A stretch of DNA of 64,000 bases, taken from positions 43,276,881-43,340,880 of the forward strand of contig NC_060252.1 in assembly GCF_921293095.1 (NCBI RefSeq). Reading direction: 5' to 3'. The notes below the pieces were generated by a model. It did no database searches. It was not told the DNA's origin and saw only the letters and a program-made list of their open reading frames with translations. This DNA comes from Ischnura elegans. Its lineage: Eukaryota > Arthropoda > Insecta > Odonata > Coenagrionidae. Every line of letters begins with the position of its first letter. Positions within the stretch are counted from its first letter, which is position 1. Both the position numbers and the translations under genes were made by a program. Below, in pieces: positions 11,875-23,782 of this stretch.

Positions 11875-13193
11875 CCCAGCCAGCACAGATTTGAACTTAT
11901 CCTTGGAGAAATCAGATATTGTGGGGATAAGCTTATCCTCCATGTGTAATATCCCTTTTTTCCACGATTTCAAGCGTTTGGGGAGGGGATGTCATGGTAC
12001 CATATTGCCAAAATTGGCCGCATAGCAGCGCTGAAGTCCTCCATTACCGTTAAAGCCATTAGTGGCTTCGTGTTTACATTTTTGGTGTTGTGTATAGTGG
12101 TGTTTGTGAGTAAAAATCGTTGATTATTTTGTGTATACAATAATAGTTAATGTGATAATGCGACCTAAGCATCGTTTTTGTGTGCCTGAGTTCGATGTAA
12201 GCTACGACGGTACGTACAGTTGTGGCGACACATCAAAACATCCCGGATTGTCGTGGATATTAATGAAGGAATCATCGACAGTGCTGTGATTTGTTAACAA
12301 ATGCGAGGTATTAGTGATCGTAATTGCCAAATTCTTTGGTATAACGGTAATGGATTTCGAATTTGTGCTTTTAGAAACCATACGTAAGGTAATTCACCAG
12401 TCTCCTCTATAATGTGATGTAAGGAATTGAACAGTAAGATTTATGGTTTACCGATGAAGGTATAAGGACTGCTCCGTGTTCTAGTGTATTGTATATCGTT
12501 TCAAGATGAATCATTCATTAAATATATCGTTTTTAGAGCAATAATTTTGTTTATTTTCCACCTTACTTCTAACGGATTTTTGGGTATGTTCCTAAACGTG
12601 CGTGAATGTGTAACATAGTGAAAAAAAAAACTCATTGTGGAGACTAATGCGGTATTGGCTTTCGATGGTGAATGATTCAGTGCATTATATTTCATCGTGT
12701 ATGTTATTATACAGTATTGTATTGCAGTATCCCATGTAGCATCAAATATCTCAGAGGAATCTCACGAGATATGATCTCATAGGCCTGATACAGACCTCAT
12801 AGACAGAGTGGTCATATATGCCTCGTGAGATGTCTCTGGCATATTTGAAGCTATAAGGGATACCATAATATAAAATGATGAAAAGTAATGCATTGAATCT
12901 TTCCTCATCGAAAGCCAATTTATGTTATTACGGTTATTACATTATTTTCACGTAGTTCTCATGAATCTCGCGTGGCAGCGCAGCGATCGTACGCGAAACA
13001 GCTGCCACCTAGCGGCAATTATACGGCGTAAGGATAGGCATATCTCCAAAAATGCGGAAGTGCATCTCCGATTTATCCCAAAAAACGGCGTGGATTATTC
13101 ATACTTTATCTCTGCTTTCAGATAGGTTTCGTCACGGCATATATGTATAATATCCTCGTATTTAGGGATAAGGCAAAATCTGTGCTAGTTGGG
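11875..13193. mobile_element. 1319-bp TIR element, TA target duplication, foldback core
   Basis: Left end CCCAGCCAGCACAGATTT and right end complement CCCAACTAGCACAGATTT form terminal repeats of about 28 bases (CTTATCC also shared). TA lies outside both ends (11873-11874, 13194-13195); neighbouring monomers show the empty site atgTAatagcaattcg. A long imperfect inverted repeat (12653-12711 versus 12861-12919) folds the core. No transposase is recognisable; short frames at 12167 and 12922 are unassigned. A 2-bp TA target fits Tc1/mariner-like or ISL2EU-like elements; the superfamily is not settled. Confidence 0.8.
12730..12860. mobile_element. 131-bp palindromic MITE nested in the larger element
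   Basis: Ends TCCCATGTAGCATCAAATAT and the complement of ATATTTGAAGCTATAAGGGA, with CTCACGAG paired further in. TA lies at 12728-12729 and 12861-12862. It is at the exact centre of the outer inverted repeat, so it is either a nested MITE or the tip of one large foldback. Confidence 0.65.
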
Positions 13194-14999
13194 TAATAGC
13201 AATTCGATATATTTTAAGAAAAAGTAGATTCGATTTATATCGAACGTGAGACTATAAACAAAAAATATTTCAGTTGGGCATGGTGAGGAATACCAAGATG
13301 TACCCATTTACCAAGTGTCATTGGTCCAACGTAAATACTAATCATGTTATGCCAATTCGCGTATTTGCTACAATTATGGAATCGATCTTTCGATAAAACT
13401 GCAATCTGCACTGTAATATCCGCAATGCCGTGGATTTTTATTCGATTAAATAGAAATCTTCTCTATATTTCCTGGTCAACTATGTCCTTGGATGTAAAAT
13501 CCTATATGTTATAGCAATTCGATATATTTTAAGAAAAAGTAGATTCGATATATATCGAACGTAAGACTAAACATAAACAATATTTCAATTGGGCATTGTG
13601 AGGAATCCCAAGATGTACCCATTCACAAAATTTCATTGGTGCAACGTATATACTAATCAAAATATGCTAATTTCAGCATTTGCTATAACTATCGAATCGA
13701 TCTATCGATTATACTGACATCTGTACTGTAAAATCCGCAACGATATTGATTTTATTTCCACGATATGGTCATCTTCTATATAATTGCTGGTCAACAATGC
13801 CCGTGGGTGTAAAATCCTAAATGTTATAGCTATTCGATATAATTTGTGAAAAGGCAGATTGGATATGTATCGAACGTGAGACTACATGCAAAACATATTT
13901 CCATTGGGCAATGTGAGGAATACCAAGATGTACCCATTCACAAAATTTCATTGGTGCAACGTATATACTAATCAAAATATGCTAATTTCAGCATTTGCTA
14001 TAACTATCGAATCGATCTTTCGATTATACTGACATCTGCACTGTAAAATCCGCAACGATATTGATTTTATTTCCACGCTATGGTCATCTTCTATATAATT
14101 GCTGGTCAACAATGGCCGTGGGTGTAAAATCCTATATGTTATAGCAATTCGATATATTTTAAGAAAAAGTAGAAACGATATATATCGAACGTGAGACTAA
14201 ACATAAACAATATTTCCATTGGGCAATGTGAGGAATACCAAGATGTACCCATTCACCAATTTTCATTGGTCCAACGTATTTACTAATCCAGTTATGCCAA
14301 TTTGCGTATTTGCTAAAATAATCTATTCGATCTTTCGATTATACTGACATCTGTAATGTAAAATCCGCAATGAAATTTTTTTTATATCCAGTCTATGGTC
14401 ATCTACTATATAATTCCTGGTCAACAATGCCCGTGGGTGTAAAATCCTATATGTTATAGCTATTCGATATAAATTGTGAAAAAGCAGATTCGATATATAT
14501 CGAATGTGAGACTACATGCAAAACATATTTTCATTGGGCATTGTGAGGAATACAAAGATGTACCCATTCACCAAATTTCATTGGTCAAACGGAAACACTA
14601 TTGAAGTTATGCCAATTAACGTATTTGCTATAATAATCGAATCGATGTTTCGATCATACTGACATCTGTACTTTAAAATTCGCAATATTTTTTGTTTAAT
14701 TTCTGGTCTATGGGTATCTACTATATATTTCCTGGTCTACTATGTCATTAGATGTAAAATCCTATATGCTATAGCAATTCGATATATTTTAAGAAAAAGT
14801 AGATTCGATATATATCGAGCGTGAGACTATTTACAAAACATGTTTCCATTGCACATTGTGAGGAATACCATGATGTACCAATTCACTAAATTTCATTGGT
14901 TCAACGTATACACTTATCATTTTATGCCAATTTGCGTATTTGCTATAAAAATCGAATCGTACATTCGACTATACTGCCACCTGTATTGAAAAATTCGCA

Positions 15000-16246
15000 T
15001 CGTATTGATAACCCCTCCATTCTAGGGCCATACCCTTATCCCTCTCTTCTCTTGTATCCCCGCTTTCAAAATTTCGACTATGTTCTTATATTGGTGACGT
15101 ATATAGGGCGATGCGTGTATTTCTTACGGGGAGCTAATACAAAAAGATATAAATTCATATTAATATATCTTCGTTAGGAAACAATACTCATCTAAATAAT
15201 TAATGTGTACGCATAATTCATTTCTTCCCTTACATATTGTTATAATTTTTATCCCCGTAACTATGTAAATAGGTCTGAAAAATGGCGCAATCGAATGCAA
15301 CCTTTTATCGATCATAACTTCGACTGTAATCGCTCGATTTGCTTGATTTAACTTTTGTCGAAGAAAAGACATTAACAGTAGTATTATGTATGACTTTCAC
15401 ATTCATGCCTTGATTAAGAAAAAAGTTATTAGCGATTTAAGCGTAACCAAGGAGATTGGTATCGATATAACTCGCACATGAATCGATCGAGCGAAATGCC
15501 CATCATTGCAAAAGTTGACCATTTTGATAAAAGTATTACCCTAAAAATTTCATTCATGTAGCTGGAACGGTTGCTAAGATATTCAAGATTGCATGCTCCA
15601 CAAAAAAATGGCGACAATGATTTTTCGCGTGCAGGACGGTTTTTCCAGAAGAGTCCAAATTTTCATATGGCACATGTCTCAAGGCTGAAATCCGAGTTTG
15701 AAAATTCGCCCATCACGACAATGTTAATTCGAAATCGTTTATTCCTCGGAATTGTTTCGACATATGAAAATTTCAAGATAGCCAAAAAATCAACCAAAAA
15801 ATTCTCTACCAAATAAGTCAAGGAAAATGTCGTACGATTATTGAAAGTTGGTCAAAAAAATTCCTAAACTTTTTCCATAAGAAAAGCATAGAAAACGTTC
15901 AAAAAATAATAAAAAATACTGAATATCAATTTGTCGCTATGGCACCTATACCAAAAAATCGACCAAAAAATCTACTTTATGTCCATTGAATATCATGTTC
16001 CTCAAGCGTTTTAAAGTACAAAATAAAAGCGAAAAATCTTTAGTTCCATAAGGCTCCCATGTTAATTCAAGTCGATATATCTCGAAAACTAATCGATTTT
16101 TTCAAGTTTTAAGATTTTTCCTCCCGATGAATTTTTTTTCACTTTTACATCCAATAAGCCAAATATCCACACCTACCACAGTTTGGGCTGTGAATTTTGA
16201 TGAGTCAGTCAGTGGTTAACCAATTTGCCATCTTATATTAGCTTAA
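15000..16246 (+). repeat. Satellite tail module, unit 1
   Basis: Non-monomer sequence shared with 21800-23134: blocks such as gttgctaagatattcaagat, caaaaaaatggcgacaatga and gtcgatatatctcgaaaa. The unit-2 version has about 85 extra bases near 22438-22525, including a small hairpin gagggttcggagaaccctc. Confidence 0.8.
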
Positions 16247-16338
16247 CGAGTCGATTGGGCGCTTGAATTCATCAAGCGGGTAATTAGGGGGAGTGGAAAC
16301 ATAGTTGTGTCACATATTTTCGAGTCATGTGCCCATAA

Positions 16339-17341
16339 GGGTGCGGTCCAATGAATGCTACTTTCGCTACCAGACGCTACAGACGGAAGTGCTCCGGAGC
16401 TCCGGTCCATAGGCGCTACGTTCGCAACGAGAATTTCTTTTCGGACCGGTCAGGAGCGAAGTCAAGATGGCGGAAATGAACGAGGGCGAGCAAACTGGGA
16501 TTATGAAATCGAATATATGGTTTTAATTGCGAATTGAGGTGATTATGGCAATTGAATATTAATAAATATATAAGAATATCATTTAAATGAATTATATTTT
16601 CCAATATCGAGGTTCCACTAAGTAAAGCAAGAAACTTTGGACCGTATTTCTCACAGCTACCCTCGCCTACCCCTTCTAAATGAAACTCATTACCCTAGAA
16701 AAGGAAAAAGTAGGTACTCTACCGTTTTCTCAGTTGAAACATGTCAACTTATTATGGCTAAGACTATTAAAAACATTAATCCTTTTCATGTAAATCCTAT
16801 TTTTCTTCAGATTTAAAGTTATGGCATGAGTTGATTTGTCGTTATGTGTTCTTACAATCCTTTCTTATATTACATGCCCCTTTTAATAATTTTTTGTTGC
16901 CTTTTGTATGTTAAGGCTGCTTCCAGAGACATTAGAGTTCATTTTGGGGGAGATACGAGAATGTTTGCGGATAGATAGTTCTTGCTATATATTTATTTAA
17001 ATCACGATTAAATTTACATCTATTTACTATGTGCGTCTACTCCGTTACTTCGTAGTCATTTTTATAGGAGAAAAGCGTCCACATTCAGCGTCCAACATCT
17101 GCAACGTGAGTAAACTCTCCATTGCCTCAATGCATTCCCTTCGAATTTCCGCCAAAAATTGACTCGCTCCTCCGCTGACCCAAGTTTTCAGGGGAGCGTC
17201 TGGAGCTGGTCTGGAGCGAGGCGGGAAACGGGTGTATGACGTTTGCCGTGACGTCACAGCCTAACCTGTAGCGCTCCGTAGCGAATAACGGACCGCTTGG
17301 TGGCGCTCCGAAGCATTGGTAGCGTTCAACGGACCGCACCC
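16339..17341. mobile_element. 1003-bp Harbinger-like element, exact TAA duplication
   Basis: Ends GGGTGCGGTCCAATGAATGC and the complement of a matching right end (GGGTGCGGTCCGTTGAACGC), about 23 bases with few mismatches. TAA flanks both sides (16336-16338, 17342-17344). The unit-3 head gives the empty site with a single TAA (cataagtgg). A 3-bp TAA target is typical of PIF/Harbinger. It is GC-richer than the satellite around it. A minus-strand 70-codon frame (17257-17045) holds an E-I-R-R-E-C-I-E-A-M-E-S-L-L helix-like stretch that could be a captured or accessory exon; no DDE transposase is visible, so it is non-autonomous. Confidence 0.85.
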
Positions 17342-19609
17342 TAAGTGGTTTAATATTAAAAAATTTCCCCGCCGTTTTTTGAAAGGGTAAGGAACTAAAT
17401 TTTTCACTGTTAGAAATATTTGTTATTTTCAATGTGATTTTATTTGACGGATAATTGATTCTTTGATCCATTAAGTTAACCATTGACACATTATCGGAAT
17501 AAGGTTTTAAAAATTTCAAGAGAGTGTTGATTATGTGGTTATTTTTCAACTGTTTAAGTTCATAAGCATTGTGATAAGCCACTCTTGAAAATACAACGCA
17601 GATTCTTTAGATAAATATACAAAGATATTCCACTTGCAAAACGAATATCCATAATGCAGTTTGTAAAATATGAATTGTAACGATTCCTCTAATTTCTTTG
17701 GTCTTAAAAAATAGTTTTTCTCAAGATATTCCATTTTGCAAAAAAGATTTGGCATATTTGATATCATAATCGTATCGAATTATCAAGTATACTGACACGT
17801 GCATTGAAAATACGCAATCCGATTGATTTACCTTCCAATCTTTGATCATCAAAACTAAAATTCCTGGTCGACTATGTACGTGCATGCAAAATCCTATGTT
17901 ATAACGATTCGATATATTTTAAGAAAAAGCATATTCGATATGCATCAATCGTGAGACTACATGCAAAACATATTACCTTTGGGAATTGTGAGGAATACCA
18001 AGATGTACCAAGCACCAAATTTAATTGGTCCAACGGATACACTATTCAACTTGTGTAAAATCCTATATGTTATAGCAATACGATATATTTTAAGAAAAAG
18101 TAGATTCGATTAATACCGAACGTGAGACTATACACAAAATATGTTTCATTTGGGCATTGTGAGGAATACAGAGATGTACCCATTTGCCAAATTTCATTGG
18201 ACCAACGTATAAACTAATCAAGTTTTGCAAATTTGCGTATTTGATAGAATAATCGAATCGATCTTGCGATTACACTGCCATCTGTACTGTAAAATCCGCA
18301 TGGCTATTGGTTTAATTTTCAGTCTGTGTGTCTACTATACAATACCTGGCCAACTATGCCCTTGGATGTAAAATCCTATATGTTATAGCGGTTCGATATA
18401 TATGAAGAAGAAGCATATTCGATATATATCGCACGTTAGACAACATACAAAGCATATTTCTGTTGGGCAGTGTGAGGATTACCAAGATGTGCACATTCGC
18501 CAAATTTCATTGGTCCAACGGGTATACTTTTCAAGTTATACCAATTTGTGTATATGCTATAATAATCGAATCGATTTTTCGATCATACTGACATCTGTAC
18601 GGTAAAGTCCGCAATCCCATTGGTTTAATTTTCAGTCTATGGGTATCTACTATTTAATACCTGGTCAACTATGCCTGTGGATGTAAAATCCTACATGTTA
18701 TAGCAATTCGATATATTTTAAGAAAAAGTAGATTCGATATATATCGAATGTGAGACTACTTACAAAATAAATTTTCATTGGGCATCGTGAGGAATACCAA
18801 TATGTACCCAATCACCAAATTTCATTGATCCAACGGTAAATCTATTGAAGTTATGCCCATTTACGTATTTGCTATAATAATCGAATCGATTTTTCGATCA
18901 TACTGACATCTGTACTGTAAAATCCTCAAGGCTATTGGTTTAAAATCCAGTCAATGGGTATCTACTATTAAATCCCTAGTAAACTATGTCCTTGGATGTA
19001 AAATCCTACATGTTATAGCAATTCGATACATTTTAAGAAAAAGTAGATTCGATATATATCGAATGTGAGACTACGTACAAAACAAATTTTCATTGGGCAT
19101 CGTGAGGAATACCAATATGTACCCATTCACCAAATTTCATTGACCCAACGGTAAATCTATTGAAGTTATTCCCATTTACGTATTTGCTATAATAATCGAA
19201 TCGATTTTTCGATCATACTGACATCTGTACTGTAAAATCCGCAAGGCTATTGGTTTAAAATCCAGTCAATGGGTATCTACTATTTAATCCCTAGTAAACT
19301 ATGTCCTTGGATGTAAAATCCTACATGTTATAGCAATTCGATACATTTGAAGAAAAAGTTGATTCGATATATATCGAATGTGAGACTACGTACAAAACAA
19401 ATTTTCATTGGGCATCGTGAGGAATACCAATATGTACCCAATCACCAAATTTCATTGATCCAACGGTAAATCTATGGAAGTTATGCCCATTTACGTATTT
19501 GCTATAATAATCGAATCGATTTTTCGATCATACTGACATCTGTACTGTAAAATCCGCAATGCTATTGGTTTTAAATCCAGTCTATGTGTATCTACTATTT
19601 AATCCCTAG

Positions 19610-21531
19610 CACGGTCTTAGAATATGAGAAGGTCTGGACACTCTCCGTTCAGGCATGGTCATTTAATGAAGCCGTTTCCCGTTGAGGCCGGTAGGGGCGC
19701 CACCTATCCTGAAGGGCAAGTTTCCTACGTATCTGTATACGATACTTCAGTAATTATGAACTAATTTATGGCAAAAATGAATATAAACACATCGACAGTG
19801 GTTACTAGTTAACAAGTTCATATGCACTTAACATCTTATAGCGAAAAATACCTAGAAATCGTTCTCATACGTGAGTATTAATCAAATGGAAGGCGTTGGA
19901 TTTCAGCTTCGTCTGCTTCCATACCTTTGTAAAATCAGTTACAGCCATAACGAAAGATTGTCAGCAGTTAAAACCTTATGTAGTGAGGAAAGGAAATTTT
20001 AAGGAAATAATTATTTATAGCTATCTTGTGGTAAACGTTAATATAAGTTGTCATAGAAGCTATACGTACGCACCATTGCCTCTGAGCCCATCGGCATGTT
20101 TCCACGGCCTTATAAGAATATAGATGTTATTCCTTGCTTTCAAACACTATTAACAAATATAATATCAGAAACGCAAACGGCTTCTTACCAAGGCCGAAGT
20201 GAAATACTTCTTATGAAGTGACGTATGTTAATGTTTTTAATCTCCTGAGTCTCGATCAAGTGATAATAATAATGGCAGGGCACAGCAAACCTAAAAAAAT
20301 GATTCTATCCTAGGGACGTTTTGCGGGTATATAATAGGCATATTTAATCGTTGAACAGGGTGAATAATTTCCGGAAGTACCATTATTACCGTTAAAGGCT
20401 ATTTTATAACGATGCTTGCCTACTCACCAAAGGAATAATTTGAGATTTAAGGAAGTAAAATACCATATGAAAGATAAGAACGAAAGAGATTTTGCAAATA
20501 ATTTCCGAATAAACTTCCACGAAAACAGTGCAATGGATATAATCCGAGGGATTTGCGGATGTCTGATCACTTTCAGGTGCTGGCAAATCTGAAATATTAT
20601 CCCTCACCCAAAAATAAGATGAGTAGTTCGACATAAACCACAGGCTAATATTACTGCTAATACGCGGTAAATGTACTTTTCATGAGAGTTACACGCACCA
20701 TCGATAAAAGCTGCATTAAAAGAAATCATCGAAAGAGGTATTAAGAATGAAAACGATTCACATTTTTCCAACTTATATAATGTACACACACATCAAATCT
20801 ACATTTCCAGAATGATTACACAATGCTGTTGAAACTGAGATTATTTATACTATCAATGCAAGGTAATGTCATGAAAAATAAATTTTAAGTACTCACAATT
20901 TAACATTTCTATTAATTCTTTCAATTACTAATTTCTATTTCTAATTACTAATCATTATAAGAGATTCAATTTAGTAGGAGAGAATGATGAATAGTTGATG
21001 AAAGTTGTGTTACTTCATTCCTCCGCTGTGAATGACATTGACCACTGGAACAGCAGAACCTGTAATTTAAAATATGTATAAATTTTGGAGCTTTAGCACA
21101 CCAAAAAAAGGAATCGTACAGCTATTTCATCGCTTCTCAGGGTCCGTGGGGACTCTAAAAAGCGAAATCCCCGAAGTCTTGTGGCCATAACCAGTGGTGC
21201 AACGCGGTACCACACACTTCCACGGCATTTTCCTTTTTTCAGTAAATCCGCGATATATATCCACGAAATATTAATGTAGAACAATAAGGAAATAATGCAG
21301 AAGACTAACATTCGAAACTAAATGAAAACTAAATCTTAATTAATTACAAAAATGACTATTTCCACTCACCTGTAGTATGCGCTCAACAATACGGAAATTA
21401 ACTTATCCGCTAATTCTTGCCCTCCAGAATACGTGGCGCCGCCCCGGCAAACGTGCGGCAAGTTGAGGAAACGACTTCAATAAAAGACCATGGGTTCCCA
21501 ATGGAGTGGGATAGGAAGTGTCATGGGGCTG
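19610..21531 (-). mobile_element. 1922-bp P-element-like DNA transposon, decayed
   Basis: Inserted in a ~315-bp monomer with an exact 8-bp duplication ATCCCTAG (19602-19609 and 21532-21539); sister monomers show the single copy. Ends begin CA, with a weak outermost match. There is a ~65-base subterminal inverted repeat (CATGGTC-TTTA-TGAAG-CGTTTCC ... GCGCCAC-TAT-CTG-AGGGCAAG) near 19654-19714 and 21435-21500. Inside, on the minus strand, is a THAP DNA-binding domain start (21228-21127) and an AG/GTGAGT donor at about 21372. THAP plus an 8-bp target duplication is the P-element combination. The rest of the transposase is missing or unreadable. Confidence 0.8.
21127..21228 (-). pseudogene. THAP domain of P-type transposase, broken by a stop
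   Basis: ATG at 21228 opens a 33-codon frame with the THAP N-terminal pattern: M-P-W-K-C5-V-V-P-R-C10 (first zinc-ligand pair), G-Y-G-H, I-S-L-F-R-V-P, D-P-E-K-R. A TGA follows at 21127-21129, where THAP proteins normally carry the invariant Trp; frame-matched N-S-C-T-I-P continues after it, so a TGG to TGA change is the simplest reading. The second C-x2-H ligand pair is not found. Confidence 0.8.
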
Positions 21532-21799
21532 ATCCCTAGTAAACTATGTCCTTGAATGTTAAATCCTACATGTTATAGCAATTCGATATATTTTAAGAAA
21601 AAGTAGATTCGATATATATCGAACGTGAGACTGAATACAAAACATACTACCATAGAATATCGTGAGGAATACCAAGATGTACCTGTTTACCAAGTTTCAT
21701 TGGTCCAACGTACACACTTATCAAGTTATGCCAATTTGCGTATTTGCTATACTAATCGAATCGTACTTTAGACACTGCTGACATCTGTACTATAAAATC

Positions 21800-23134
21800 C
21801 GCAATCCTATTGATATCCCTTCTATGGTCACTCCCTTATCCCTGCCTTCTCTAATATCCCCGCTTTCAAAATTAAGCCTATGTTCTTATATTGGTGACGT
21901 AATTGGACGGGATGCGTGTATTTCTTACGGGGGCCTAATACAAAAAGACATAAATTCAAATCGATGTATCTTCAGTAGGAAACATAATTCATCTAAATAA
22001 TTTATGTGTGCGCATAATTCATTTTTTTCCTTACATATTGTTAAAATTTTTATTTCCGTAACTATGTAAATAAGCCCAAAAAATGGCTCAATCGAATACA
22101 ACCTTGTATCGATCATAACTTCGAGTCTAATCAATCGATTCGCCTGATTTAACTTTTGTCGGATGAATGACATTTTCAGTCGTATTTTGTATGACATTCA
22201 TGTTAAAAACTTGATTAATAAAAAAGTTATTAGCGATTAAAGCGTATCCAAGGAGATTCGTATCGATATAACTCGCACATGAATCGATCGAGCGGAATGG
22301 TCATCATTGCAAAAGTTGACCATTTTAATAATATTATTTATCTGAAAATTTCATTCCTCTAGCTTAAACGGTTGCTAAGATATTCAAGATTGCATGCTCC
22401 ACAAAAAAATGGCGACAATGATTTTTCGCCTGCAGGACATTTTTCGGAATTTAATTATTGATTAACCAAGAGGGATACGGCGAAAGTAAGCTCAAACGTG
22501 AGGGTTCGGAGAACCCTCTAACGGTTTTTCTTGGAGATTCCAAATTTTCATATGGCACATGTCTCAACGCCGAAATCCAAGATTGAAAATTCGACCACCT
22601 CTACAATGGAAAGTCGAAATCGTTTATTCCTCGGAATTGTGTCGACATATGAAAATTCCGAGATAGAAAAAAAATCAACCAAAAAATCTAGTATCTTGCG
22701 TTTCAAGGAATTTGTCCTGCGATGATTGCAAGTTGGTCAAAAAAATTCTTTACGTAGTGCCATAAGAAAAGCATGGGGCACTTTCAAAAAATCATAAAAA
22801 ATACTAAATATCAATTTTTCGAAATGACAACCACACTGAAAAATCAACCAAAAAATCTAGTTTTCGTCCAGGGAATCTCATGTTCCTGACGCATTTATAA
22901 ATACCGAAAAAAACCTAAAAAATTTTAGTCCCATAAGGCTCCCATGTTAATTCAAGTCGATATATCTCGAAAAGTAATCGACTTTTTAAAGATTTCAGAT
23001 TTTTCCTCCCGATGAATATTTTTTTACTTTTACGTCCAATATTCCTTATACCCACACATATCACAGTTTGGGCTGCTAATTTGTATCAATCACACAATCA
23101 GTGAATCAATTTCTAGCTTTAATAGGGACGTTAA
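21800..23134 (+). repeat. Satellite tail module, unit 2
   Basis: Aligns with 15000-16246. It runs directly into the unit-3 head (gacgttaacgagtcg), as unit 1 runs into unit 2 (agcttaacgagtcg), showing true tandem order. Confidence 0.8.
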
Positions 23135-23782
23135 CGAGTCGATTGGGCGCTTGAATTCATCAAGCGGGTAATTAGGGGGGGTGGAAACATAGTTGTGTCA
23201 CATATTTTCAAGTCATGTGCCCATAAGTGGTTTAATATTCAAAAATTTCCCCGCCGTTTTTTGAAAGGGTAAGGAACTAAATTTTTCACTGTTAGAAATA
23301 TTTGTTATTTTCAATGTGATTTTATTTGACGGATAATTGATTCTTTGATCCATTAAGTTAACCATTGACACATAATCGGAATAAGGTTTTAAAAATTTCA
23401 AGAGAGTGTTGATTATGTGGTTATTTTTCAACTGTTTAAGTTCATAAGCATTGTGATAAGCCACTCTTGAAAATACAACGCAGATTCTTTAGATAAATAT
23501 ATAAAGATATTCCACTTGCAAAACGAATATCCATAATGCAGTTTGTAAAATACTGAATTGTAACGATTCCTCTAATTTCTTTGGTCTTAAAAAATAGTTA
23601 TTCTCAAGATATTCCATTTTGCAAAAAAGATTTGGCATATTTGATATCATAATCGTATCGAATTATCAAGTATACTGACACGTGCATTGAAAATACGCAA
23701 TCCGATTGATTTACCTTCTAATCTTTGATCATCAACACTAAAATTCCTGGTCGACTATGTACGTGCATGCAAAATCCTATGT
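23135..23782 (+). repeat. Composite satellite unit 3, truncated head
   Basis: Follows the unit-2 head closely and shows its uninterrupted state (cataagtggtttaatattca near 23221). It stops inside the first monomer at aaaatcctatgt, where unrelated sequence begins. Confidence 0.85.

Larger units (their letters stand above)
10960..15000 (+). repeat. Array 1 of ~315-bp tandem monomers
   Basis: About ten to eleven head-to-tail monomers, the first diverged and the eleventh fading into the tail. Most carry a palindrome close to TTCGATATATATCGAA (an 18-bp perfect form, attcgatatatatcgaat, near 14486) and a spaced palindrome TCGAATCGAT(c/t)TTTCGA about 150 bases later. Monomers differ by scattered substitutions. 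Confidence 0.88.
10601..16246 (+). repeat. Composite satellite unit 1 (head, ~315-bp array, tail)
   Basis: Starts cgagtcgattgggtgcttga, the same start as units 2 (16247) and 3 (23135). The head is ~360 bp, followed by diverged then regular ~315-bp monomers to about 15000, then a ~1.25-kb tail. Subtracting the 1319-bp transposon and its TA leaves about 4.3 kb. There is no coding frame worth reporting. Monomers are phased by a recurring TGTGAGGAATACCAAGATGT block near 11333, 11647, 13278, 13593, 13909, 14225, 14541 and 14855. Confidence 0.85.
17600..21800 (+). repeat. Array 2 of ~315-bp tandem monomers
   Basis: Same family as array 1. The phase block recurs near 17984, 18157 (shortened), 18470, 18785, 19101, 19414 and 21660. 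The three monomers at 18650-19600 are more alike to each other than to the rest, suggesting recent local amplification. Confidence 0.88.
16247..23134 (+). repeat. Composite satellite unit 2, with two inserted transposons
   Basis: Repeats the head-array-tail order of unit 1. The head is split by the element at 16339-17341. The array runs from about 17600 to 21800 and is split by the element at 19610-21531. The tail runs from about 21800 to 23134. Removing both insertions and their target duplications leaves about 3.95 kb, roughly one monomer shorter than unit 1. One monomer near 17990-18160 is internally deleted. Confidence 0.85.

Noticed and set aside
10601-23782. CRISPR-like array
   Set aside because: The repeat period is ~315 bp with no unique spacers, and the context is a eukaryotic satellite with nested transposons.
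10601-23782. Simple insertion of the satellite into copy 1 after duplication
   Set aside because: Sequence after the satellite (23783 on) does not resume the unique flank found after copy 2 (35943 on).
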